Positions 1-7,331 of a stretch of 64,000 nucleotides of DNA are shown here, piece after piece. Made by a program: the position numbers and the translations under genes. The stretch comes from JANQQN01 sp964519665 (lineage in GTDB: Bacteria; Myxococcota; Kuafuiibacteriia; Kuafuiibacteriales; Kuafuiibacteriaceae), in contig CAZFIV010000024.1 of NCBI GenBank assembly GCA_964519665.1, positions 13,322-77,321 on the forward strand, read 5' to 3'. Under the pieces are notes generated by a model, which saw only the letters and a list, made by a program, of their open reading frames with translations, was not told where the DNA came from and ran no database searches. Positions within the stretch are counted from its first letter, which is position 1; every line of letters begins with the position of its first letter.

Positions 1-269
1 CCGTCGGGTGTTCAAGGCGTCGGGGCCGAGCCGCCTTCGGCTCGAGCGGCCACTGCAGGTCAGGCCCGAAGGCCTAAGAAATCGAGGGGCCCTTGTCGAA
101 GTCGGCGCAGCACGGTCGCACCTGGTCGCGGGATCGATAGTGCTGGGTCGCGGCGCCCGCCAGCGTTGGCGGGGGCCTCGCGCGCCACCACATCAGGTTC
201 AGTAGGCGATCCTCTCTTTCGCCTTCGCCCCGGGCCCGGCACCGATGGATCGGACAAGAAGGATATCGC
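1..269. other. Unresolved left edge; possible 3' end of an upstream gene
   Basis: Two plus-strand frames are open from the window edge. Frame 1 runs to a TGA at 280-282 and would overlap the GTG start of the next gene at 270, a layout seen elsewhere in this window. Frame 2 runs to a TAG near 205. Both translate to Arg/Gly/Ala/Ser-rich sequence with no recognisable domain, and third-position GC is lower than in clear genes nearby. Either could be the disordered tail of a gene starting outside the window, or this is noncoding. Nothing here supports a function. Confidence 0.3.
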
Positions 270-920
270 GTGGATACGCTGATCGGCGAAATAGCGCTCA
301 CCGTGGGCGTTCCCACCGTGGGCTTCGCGATGCTCTCGGCAACGAGCCGCCGATGGCTCTGCGCAGGAACGGGGCCCGTGGCGGATGCAATCTGGTTTGC
401 GCTCAGTTTTGCGGGGGGCCAGATGAAGATTCTCGGCGCTGGCCCGTGGCCGCTCGCCGACTCCGGTCACGCCCTCGTGGGGCTGGCCTTCGTCGGGGTA
501 TGGGGCGCCGCCCTGCCGTCAAGACGACTTGTCGCAGGGTTCATCGTCTTGAATGTCGGGTTGTATTGTCTGTTTCGTCCCTTGGTCGCCGAGTTTGCGC
601 TCTCGGTGGTGCTTCAATGGGGCCTCGCGCAGGCGCTATTCGGTCTTTTGTTCGGGGTGGCGCGAAGGCGGTACCCAGGGCGCGGGCTCGTGCTGGCGGC
701 GTTCGCGGCGGCCTTCGGATGGGTGATTCTCAATACGGGGAGCACGACCCTAGCGATGACCGCGTGGCTCCTCGCGGGCCTGACGGCCGGTCGCTGGGTG
801 GCGAGTCGGTGGGCCCGGACCGCGCCGGGACACCCGGACTTGGGGTCGGCGGACGATGCGTCGCTGTGGCCAGCCTTCGTCGTGTTGTTTGGGTTCGAGC
901 TCTACAACTACGTGCTCTGA
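270..920 (+). CDS. Polytopic membrane protein of unknown function
   Basis: A 216-residue protein made almost entirely of hydrophobic segments, with roughly six helices (for example residues near 6-24, 44-60, 66-84, 90-125, 150-180 and 200-215), separated by short Arg-rich loops. No enzymatic motif is visible and I do not recognise the family. The GTG start is supported by an AAGAAGG ribosome binding site about 8 bases upstream. It converges on the methyltransferase gene that ends at 975. The call as a real gene rests on length, start signal and membrane-protein composition. Confidence 0.7.
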   Translation: MDTLIGEIALTVGVPTVGFAMLSATSRRWLCAGTGPVADAIWFALSFAGGQMKILGAGPWPLADSGHALVGLAFVGVWGAALPSRRLVAGFIVLNVGLYCLFRPLVAEFALSVVLQWGLAQALFGLLFGVARRRYPGRGLVLAAFAAAFGWVILNTGSTTLAMTAWLLAGLTAGRWVASRWARTAPGHPDLGSADDASLWPAFVVLFGFELYNYVL

Positions 921-974
921 TCCTTCGGTTCGGTGCCGGGCAACTTCGGCCTGCGTCGGACGTTGGGCCCGCGA

Positions 975-1586
975 TTACGGATCGACGGCCTCCGCCATTC
1001 GGTAGACGACCCAATCGCGAGCCTCTTCAACGACGCGAAAGGCCGGGTCACCGTCGAAGTGATGGCGATGCACGGGCATGTAGTACAGGATCCAGATTGC
1101 GCGGGGGCTCCGCGCGAAGCTGTCCCGCAAGCGCTGCTGCAACCGCCGAAGCACCGGGGGGCGAAACGGGTTGTACAGATATACGACCAACGGAGCGTCC
1201 GGAAATCGGTACTCGGCGGCGTCGGCTTCAACACACTCGAGGTGGGTGCATCGTTGCCATGGAGCAGAGAACGCGGCCAGGTTGACTCGGCAGTCGGAGA
1301 CCAGGGAAGGGATCAACTCCACCCCGATCACCCGTTGAAAAGGATACCCGGCGGCGAGACAGACGACTCGACCTTTACCCGCCCCGATGTCGATGAACAC
1401 GAGAGATTTCGGGTCGAGGTCAAGGCCGGTCAGGATGTCGTCGAGCACCCCGCTAGGCGACGGTTGGTAATCTTCCGCGTGGGCCTGGTGCGGATGGTCG
1501 ACCCGCAGTCGACGCTGCGACTCGGTCCGGCCGGTCCGAATGCCCATCGCTCGGTCGGAGCGATCGCGTTGTGATTCATGTCGCAC
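975..1586 (-). CDS. Class I SAM-dependent methyltransferase
   Basis: A 203-residue protein with a Rossmann methyltransferase core. The motif I glycine loop reads FIDIGAGKGRVV, preceded by a Leu/Asp-rich strand, with the acidic motif II end at VIGVEL and the later VVYLYNPF strand matching motif IV. The substrate cannot be told from sequence; this small family with a YNPF motif is usually annotated only as a class I methyltransferase. The start used is a GTG; an ATG at 1547 would remove a basic, Arg-rich leader of 13 residues that has no visible role. It is transcribed divergently from bpt. Confidence 0.75.
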   Translation of the reverse strand: MRHESQRDRSDRAMGIRTGRTESQRRLRVDHPHQAHAEDYQPSPSGVLDDILTGLDLDPKSLVFIDIGAGKGRVVCLAAGYPFQRVIGVELIPSLVSDCRVNLAAFSAPWQRCTHLECVEADAAEYRFPDAPLVVYLYNPFRPPVLRRLQQRLRDSFARSPRAIWILYYMPVHRHHFDGDPAFRVVEEARDWVVYRMAEAVDP

Positions 1587-1645
1587 GCCCTCGGTTGCGG
1601 TGATCTCCGGTCTCCCAGAAATGCAAGGAACCAGGCAAGGTTTCC

Positions 1646-2407
1646 GTGATGGCCCGGATGCTACGGCATTGGGTGGCCGACCCCTCGTCGTGCGCTTATT
1701 TGCCGGACCAACTGTCCAGCCTCGAGTACCGTCTCATGCTGGATGTCTCCCCTGACGAGATGGATGCGCTCCTGGAGCGCGGCTGGCGGCGCTTCGGACC
1801 CGCGTACTTTCGACCGGCCTGCTCCGCCTGCCAGGAGTGCGTGCCGCTCAGAATACCAGTGGCCGAATTTTCGCTCACCAAGAGCCAGCGTCGGGTGCTG
1901 AAGCGAGGACAAGACCTCCGGTTGGCCATCGGCGTTCCCGTGGTCGATGACGTGCGCCTGAAGCTCTATCATCGCTGGCATTCGAGACAAGCCGAATCGC
2001 GAGGTTGGCAGGACGATCGGATCAGCCCCGAGGAGTACTATCAACAGTTCGCATTTCCGCATCCCTGCGTTCGCGAGTACGCCTACTACGATGACAGCAC
2101 CGACGCCGGGTCCCGCTTGGTCGCGGTCGCGATCGTCGACGAGACCCCGCGCGCGTTGAGCGCGGTCTATACGTATCACGACCCTGACTATCGCCGTTGG
2201 TCGCTCGGAACGCTGTCCGTCCTGCGACAAGTCGAGCAGGCCGCCCGAACCGGGCGCACGTGGCTGTACCTGGGCTATCGGGTGCTGGGCTGTCCTTCGT
2301 CGGAGTACAAAGCGCGGTACCAACCACACCAGCTGTTGAACGCTTTCGCCGAATTCGGGGAGGAGCCAACCTGGAAAACCGTGGATGCGGGATCGGTCCA
2401 CGAGTAG
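1646..2407 (+). CDS. bpt: Aspartate/glutamate leucyltransferase (Bpt-type N-end rule aminoacyl-transferase)
   Basis: Transfers leucine from Leu-tRNA to proteins with N-terminal Asp or Glu, marking them for ClpS/ClpAP degradation in the cytoplasm. The 253 residues cover the whole family. The N-terminal half has the CAYLP segment and the three-cysteine motif ACSACQECVPLR typical of ATE/Bpt proteins. The C-terminal GNAT-like half contains YLGYRVLG followed by YKARYQPHQLL, matching the conserved GYW/YKARF-P-E region. The start is GTG at 1646 or ATG at 1649, with AAGG just upstream. Its 3' end overlaps the next gene by 23 bases if that gene starts at 2385. Bpt rather than Aat or eukaryotic ATE1 is inferred from length and motifs. 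Confidence 0.88.
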   Translation: MMARMLRHWVADPSSCAYLPDQLSSLEYRLMLDVSPDEMDALLERGWRRFGPAYFRPACSACQECVPLRIPVAEFSLTKSQRRVLKRGQDLRLAIGVPVVDDVRLKLYHRWHSRQAESRGWQDDRISPEEYYQQFAFPHPCVREYAYYDDSTDAGSRLVAVAIVDETPRALSAVYTYHDPDYRRWSLGTLSVLRQVEQAARTGRTWLYLGYRVLGCPSSEYKARYQPHQLLNAFAEFGEEPTWKTVDAGSVHE

Positions 2408-3020
2408 CGTGACGAGGGTGAAGCGGGCGAGAAGACTGGGAGCTAGTCTGTTGATCGTCGCGGCGATGACCGGACTCGTGTGGTTTTTCGGAGGTTCGGC
2501 TAAGGATCCCGCGCGCACCGACGCGGAGGCGGCCCCTTTCGACCGGGGAGTCGGCGCGCCTGACGACTTGGCGGTATCTGCAAGCTCCGGCGCACGCGAA
2601 GTTCCAGGCCGAGATCAGGTAGGCGCGGTGGGACCGGCCGCAGACTTGGGCTCCGGTCGTACGCCTCCCATCCCGGCGGACCAGCGTCCCAAGGCGATCT
2701 ACAGTCCAGACCCCGATGACGATCGGGCTTTGGTGGGCTTGGACGTCGCAGCCCTGACCGACGCCGAGCGAGCCCAGCTCAGGGTGCCCGACCGTTTCGG
2801 AAAGGGCGTGTTGATCCAGTCGATTCATCCGGACGCCCCGGCCGTTCTATCGGGCCTGAAGGTCGATGACGTGATCGTTCGAGCGCAGCGAACCAACGTC
2901 GACTCGGTTCAAGACCTCGACGACGCGGTCGGCGACCGGTCGCAAAGCGTGCTGACGGTGTCGCGCGCCGGGCATCTGTTTCACGTCGTCCTGCACAAGC
3001 CGTACATTCCCCCGAAGTGA
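2385..3020 (+). CDS. Membrane-anchored PDZ-domain protein
   Basis: 211 residues. A basic N-terminus leads into a single transmembrane helix at about residues 18-36 (GASLLIVAAMTGLVWFF), so the protein is probably a type II inner-membrane protein with its C-terminus in the periplasm. A disordered Pro/Gly/Asp-rich linker (about 40-115) precedes a C-terminal PDZ-like domain (about 130-208) with the GVLIQSIHPDAPAVLSGLKVDDVI pattern seen in HtrA and GspC PDZ domains, here given only as its key elements G-V-L and A-x-x-S-G-L-x-x-D-D. No protease domain is present. A GTG at 2409, just after the bpt stop, is an alternative start. Coupling to bpt suggests a proteostasis link, but this is inference. Confidence 0.75.
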   Translation: MRDRSTSSVTRVKRARRLGASLLIVAAMTGLVWFFGGSAKDPARTDAEAAPFDRGVGAPDDLAVSASSGAREVPGRDQVGAVGPAADLGSGRTPPIPADQRPKAIYSPDPDDDRALVGLDVAALTDAERAQLRVPDRFGKGVLIQSIHPDAPAVLSGLKVDDVIVRAQRTNVDSVQDLDDAVGDRSQSVLTVSRAGHLFHVVLHKPYIPPK

Positions 3021-3141
3021 TGTCTCGGGCGACGATTGTTCGCTCGATGACCCAACCGTCCAGATCGAAGGGCCTGACCGACGGCCCACCGAGGCTCCGG
3101 GCGTGGCCGGGGATACCACTGCGCCCGACACCTCTCCGCCC

Positions 3142-3161
3142 GTTGCAGGCCGCCCTGCAAC
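3142..3161. other. Perfect 8-bp inverted repeat (hairpin) in the gap before the pseudokinase gene
   Basis: GTTGCAGG, a 4-base CCGC loop, then CCTGCAAC. There is no T-run after it, so it is not a clear intrinsic terminator. It sits 122 bases after the PDZ gene and 121 bases before the pseudokinase start, so it could be a terminator without a U-tract or a protein-binding palindrome. The rest of 3021-3282 shows no gene. Confidence 0.4.
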
Positions 3162-3282
3162 ATTGGGAGGACGTTGATTTCAGGAACGACATTGGCTCGA
3201 CGCGCGGCGTTGGGTGCGCCATGATAGGGGCAAGGCGGGTCGGGTCGACGACCATGCCTGGGCTCGGGGGACCGTTCGCTTG

Positions 3283-5754
3283 ATGAACGTTGGGGACACT
3301 GTAGGGGGCTACCAGCTCGTCAAGCGGGTCGGAGAGGGGCCGTTCGGCGTCGTATGGCAGGCGCAGAGCCCTCGGGGCGCCCCACTCGCGCTCAAGCTGC
3401 TCAAGACGGCCTTTATTCAGCGCCCGGCTGGCCAGGCTGCCTTCACCCGTCTGCTCGCGTCGGTTCGGCTTCAGGAGCTGCTGCATCACGACCGCGTGGC
3501 CCGCCTCTATGGCGCCATTCAGGACGCCCAACACTCGGCCTACGGAATGGCGTGCGAGTTCGTAGAAGGACGGCTGGTCTCCGAGATCCGGATGCCGGCG
3601 ACCGCTGAACAGGACGCGAAATCGCTGGCGGTTGTGTTGGCGTGGTTCGAAGAGCTCGGCGAAGTGCTCGCGTGGCTTCACAGTCAGGGTTTCGTTCACG
3701 GCAACCTCAAGCCGACCAACGTCAAGCTCGTGCGGGAGAGCACCGGGCATCGAGTCAAGCTCCTGGATCTGCCCTGGTCCGCGATCGGATTGGCTGCCCC
3801 GGCCGAGGGCAAGCCGTCCTACCTCGCGCCGGAGCAACTGCGAGGCGCTCCCCCTTCGATGTACTCCGACCAGTACTCGTTGGCGAAAATGCTCATCGAC
3901 GTCCTGGCCGGGTCGGGGCGTCCGGCGGGGGCCGGGCAGCTTCCCCCGAGCCTGACGATGGCACTCCAGCGGGCCAATCAACCTGAACCAGCGTACCGGT
4001 TCCCGCAGATCCTGGACTTCGTCAACGCGTTGCGGCTGGTGCGGGCGGAGCTCGCTCGTCCGCCGCCCGGCGTCTACACGCCCTACGCGCCGTTCGTCGG
4101 CGCGGCGACCTCGAGCGTTTCGCCTCTAGCCAGTCTACCAGGCGTCGTCACCCCGCTCGGGGGCTTGGGCGCCGAGGCTTCGATCCCTGGGCTTCCGATC
4201 GTGCCTGGACCGGCTCCAGTCCCGGGGCTGATGCCAGGGCAGACGCCATCCCCCATGGCCGCCCCTCACCCCACGGCATCGCAGACGTTTGGGGCCACGC
4301 CCGGTTCTCAAGGTCAGGGTCCAGCGTCGCCACACGGGACTGTCGTGCCGGCCGGTATCGTGCCCGGTGGAGGGCATGGTTCGATGACCGGGGGATCGCC
4401 GTCCTCGGTGCCGCCGTCGCCCTTGGACGACGCGGAAGACCCGGTGTTCGTGCCCACGGCGCGTCATCTGGGCAGAACGTCGACCGGATCGCTGCCCGAA
4501 ACGGGCGAGCACGACGCGTCGTCGCTCATGGACACGCCGGCGATCGCGCCGTTGGCGACCGACCCGTACAACCGGATTGAGACGCCCGACGTCCCCGAGT
4601 CCTCGGCCGCAGGGGGGCACGACGAACGGCCCGGGATCGGGGGAGCGCCTGGCCTTTCGCCCGGCCGAGCCCAACAGCGGTGGGATGGTGGGTCGAACAA
4701 CGGCGACCTTCGGAGCGACTCCGGCGACTTCGAATCAGCGCTTCCGAGGCCCGATCTGACCGGACCGACCGAATCGGGCGCGCGACCTGCCGAGGTGCGA
4801 TCGAAGGCTCCGGAAACGAACGGATCCGAGGCTGAGCTTCGGTTTCCCCGCGCGCCGGTGGGCGCCGCAACCGCGCGGCCACGGGTCGATACCCTGCCGA
4901 TGCTCAACAAGCCGGATCCCATGCCGCCGAGACTTGAGGTCCCCGATGAGCCCCCGACGTGGAACTATTGGCCCGCGTTGATCATCGGCGCGCTGCTCGT
5001 GTTCGCAGGGGTCATGGCGGCTGCTCGGTACAGTCAGACCATCACTTCGGAGCCTATCAAGAGCACGGTGGTCGACACCGTGCCTCCCGCTGATGACTTT
5101 CCCACCGCCGAGCCGCTGGCGCCGCCTGTCGGCGACGACCCCGGCGCCGATTCCGGCGACGCCGGCGTCGCCGGGGAAGCCGCCGTCAAGGCGAACCAAC
5201 CGGGCGAAAAGCGTCGCCGCCGCGCCGCTGGCCCTCGCCAGCGAGGCAAGGCGAAGAGAACCGAGCGAGGCGCACCTGCGGCCGTCCGTCAGGGCGACCG
5301 CCGAAACGCCCGCGACGGAGATGGTTCTCGAAGAGAAGACGAGGCCGCCGCCGCGAACTCCGAAGCCGCTGACGCCGAAGCCTTCGAAGAGGCGCAAATC
5401 GGGTGTGACGAGGGCGATGGCGAGTCCTGTCTGGAGGTCTCGGAGTTCTTCAAGAAAAGCGGCAATGCTCGCGCGGCTCGCGGCGCCGCGAAACGGGCTT
5501 GCGACTTCGGTGAGCGTCAGGGCTGCCTGGTTGCCGCCTGGGCCTTCAGCTACCGCCCGGAGGTCGCTTTCACGTTGTTCGAGAAGGGGTGTGAGCTCAA
5601 GTCGGCCTCCTGTTGTCACCAAGCGGCGTTTCGGCTCGAAAAGGGTATCGGGGTTAACCGAGACCTCGACAAAGCGGCCGTTTTGGCCGAACGCGCTTGC
5701 CGGTTGGGCCGTCAAGACAGGTGTCAGACCAACACCAGCACTTCGACAGACTGA
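3283..5754 (+). CDS. Membrane-anchored Ser/Thr pseudokinase with periplasmic Sel1-like repeats
   Basis: 823 residues from the ATG at 3283. Residues 8-270 follow the Hanks kinase fold: glycine loop GEGPFGVV (17-24), VAIK-type lysine K38 and an APE motif (LAPEQL). However, the catalytic loop is HGNLKPTN (139-146), so Asn141 replaces the proton-accepting Asp of HRD, and the DFG motif is D162-L-P. Phosphotransfer is therefore doubtful. A long Pro/Gly/Ser-rich segment (about 270-555), one transmembrane helix (about 562-583) and a charged Ala/Arg linker follow. The last 120 residues carry cysteine-paired Sel1/Hcp-like repeats (GDGESCLEVSEFF, GERQGCLVAAW, LKSASCCHQAAFRLEKGIGV). An upstream in-frame ATG at 3214 adds an uncharacteristic Arg/His-rich leader and was not chosen. 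The architecture suggests a receptor-like scaffold. Confidence 0.85.
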   Translation: MNVGDTVGGYQLVKRVGEGPFGVVWQAQSPRGAPLALKLLKTAFIQRPAGQAAFTRLLASVRLQELLHHDRVARLYGAIQDAQHSAYGMACEFVEGRLVSEIRMPATAEQDAKSLAVVLAWFEELGEVLAWLHSQGFVHGNLKPTNVKLVRESTGHRVKLLDLPWSAIGLAAPAEGKPSYLAPEQLRGAPPSMYSDQYSLAKMLIDVLAGSGRPAGAGQLPPSLTMALQRANQPEPAYRFPQILDFVNALRLVRAELARPPPGVYTPYAPFVGAATSSVSPLASLPGVVTPLGGLGAEASIPGLPIVPGPAPVPGLMPGQTPSPMAAPHPTASQTFGATPGSQGQGPASPHGTVVPAGIVPGGGHGSMTGGSPSSVPPSPLDDAEDPVFVPTARHLGRTSTGSLPETGEHDASSLMDTPAIAPLATDPYNRIETPDVPESSAAGGHDERPGIGGAPGLSPGRAQQRWDGGSNNGDLRSDSGDFESALPRPDLTGPTESGARPAEVRSKAPETNGSEAELRFPRAPVGAATARPRVDTLPMLNKPDPMPPRLEVPDEPPTWNYWPALIIGALLVFAGVMAAARYSQTITSEPIKSTVVDTVPPADDFPTAEPLAPPVGDDPGADSGDAGVAGEAAVKANQPGEKRRRRAAGPRQRGKAKRTERGAPAAVRQGDRRNARDGDGSRREDEAAAANSEAADAEAFEEAQIGCDEGDGESCLEVSEFFKKSGNARAARGAAKRACDFGERQGCLVAAWAFSYRPEVAFTLFEKGCELKSASCCHQAAFRLEKGIGVNRDLDKAAVLAERACRLGRQDRCQTNTSTSTD

Positions 5755-5819
5755 GGGGTGACGTCCCTGGGGCCTCATTGAGCGCTTCGGTCGGACCCGA
5801 CGACGTCTACTCCATCGAG

Positions 5820-7148
5820 CTACTGCATCGAGCTAGTTTCCTCCACCACGCGGATGAAGTCGTCGACCGCCGCCACTGGGTCTTCCCGAGTTGCGAAATC
5901 GGCGAGGAGCGTCGGGTCCAGCCCGGGCAGCAGCGCACTGCGGCTGACCACGATGTAGGTGCCTTCGTCGAGGCGCCGGATTCTGAGTTGCCCGCGCGAC
6001 CAGCTCCAAAGCTCGGTAATGCCGATTTTTGCGTACCCGGCCAACCAGCCGCTCTTTTCGGGATCCAGAGACTCGAATACGAAGTCGGGCTTCGCTTTGG
6101 TCTCGTCGCCCACCACGAACGCTTCTTCCGTTTCGATGCCTACGGCCCCATCGGAACTCTCGAGGGCCCAGCTTCCCCGCAGGCGAAGAGGGCGCCCTTT
6201 GAGCTGGGCATAAGCGATCAGGAGACGACCGATATTGGCGGTGATTCGGCGTCGTTCGGGCCGGGGCGGATGAAGCTCGAGGATGCCATCTCGAAAGGTG
6301 AGCCTCGGCGCGGTCGCCGCTCCGCGCATAGCCCGCAGAGCTCGAAAGTCGGTTAGGGTCACCCCGGGCAGCCGAATGGGTTGCAGGTCGGTGCGTCTCA
6401 GCTCGGCGTCTTCGAGTCGTTCCGACAGGTCGGCGCGCTCTCTCTTGAGCGTTTCGAAAGCCGCCCGAAGCTGCTCGACCTCACGAATAGCCTCTCGCTG
6501 TGCCTCGAGCTCTCGGTCGGTCTCTTCGAGCGATGCGGTCAGCTGTTCGACGGTATCGTTCGAGTAGGCAAGCTGACTTTGGAGCTCCTCGATCGATCGC
6601 CGCTGAGCGTCGCCCGGCCCGCCCGGCTCACCGGACGAGCCCGAGGTGAGCCACGCAGCGCCGATGACCCCGGCCGCAACGATCGCGAACAGCGCCCACA
6701 TCGGTACCGCGCGAGGCGCTCGGCGGCCGTACCGGTGAAGAGCCGTGAGAATTTCCTCGGTCAGGTCGGGCATCAGTCCAGGGAGACGGACGTCGATCAG
6801 CCAGGCGTCGGGTTGCCCGGCCACCGGGACGACCGACCGGAGGTCGCACACCAACGACTCGACCTTCTCGTGCAGCTCGGTGGCCAAGAACGACATCACC
6901 ACCTTCTGTTGCGTGGACAGGCGAAGCGACAAGGGACGACCGGCTCGACCCATCACGCTCACCCGCATGTCGTAGCCCGACACCTCGGTGGCGATCCCCA
7001 GCATGGGCTCGGCGATTCGGCGGCGCCCGGTTTCGTCGAGGAGCCGGAGGCTCACCGGGATCAGGGTTTCGGTGCGACGACGGAGGTGCTTCGGAATACC
7101 GCTACGCCCCGTCCGGCCGTCGGCGGGCAGAACATGAGACGTCGCCAC
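5820..7148 (-). CDS. Membrane protein with PilZ-like, coiled-coil and degenerate Uma2 nuclease-like domains
   Basis: 442 residues. Residues 22-140 are cytoplasmic and look PilZ-like: an Arg-rich start (RRRTE) followed by beta-strand-rich sequence, but where c-di-GMP-binding PilZ domains have (D/N)xSxxG this has EVSGYD. One transmembrane helix lies at 148-168, then a coiled coil at about 182-252 (repeated EELQSQL / LEETDRELEAQ type heptads). Residues 260-420 resemble the Uma2 (DUF820) PD-(D/E)xK fold: GILELHPP, the acidic ETEEAF, KPDFVFES, YAKIGITELWSW and SALLPGLD. The lysine normally four residues before the conserved Tyr is Trp368, so nuclease activity is questionable. The gene is divergent from the PilZ-Hsp70 gene across a 183-bp gap. 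Confidence 0.75.
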   Translation of the reverse strand: MATSHVLPADGRTGRSGIPKHLRRRTETLIPVSLRLLDETGRRRIAEPMLGIATEVSGYDMRVSVMGRAGRPLSLRLSTQQKVVMSFLATELHEKVESLVCDLRSVVPVAGQPDAWLIDVRLPGLMPDLTEEILTALHRYGRRAPRAVPMWALFAIVAAGVIGAAWLTSGSSGEPGGPGDAQRRSIEELQSQLAYSNDTVEQLTASLEETDRELEAQREAIREVEQLRAAFETLKRERADLSERLEDAELRRTDLQPIRLPGVTLTDFRALRAMRGAATAPRLTFRDGILELHPPRPERRRITANIGRLLIAYAQLKGRPLRLRGSWALESSDGAVGIETEEAFVVGDETKAKPDFVFESLDPEKSGWLAGYAKIGITELWSWSRGQLRIRRLDEGTYIVVSRSALLPGLDPTLLADFATREDPVAAVDDFIRVVEETSSMQ

Positions 7149-7331
7149 CGCACTTCAACTTACCTCGCTTTATGTTCCCGGTGCCACTGGGCTGACCCGG
7201 ACTCGTGGGATTCGAAACCAAAAGATAGTCAGGGTTCAAAGGTTCAGTGGGTCGACGCGGATGTTGACTGCCCGCAAGCCGAGCCGATAATCGCGCGAGC
7301 CGTCCCGCCGAGCGTTAGGCTTGATTCTGCG

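Noticed and set aside
6381..7331. N-terminal extension of the Hsp70 fusion frame
   Set aside because: The extension lies antisense to the PilZ/Uma2-like gene; the ATG at 7332 directly precedes the PilZ-like domain.
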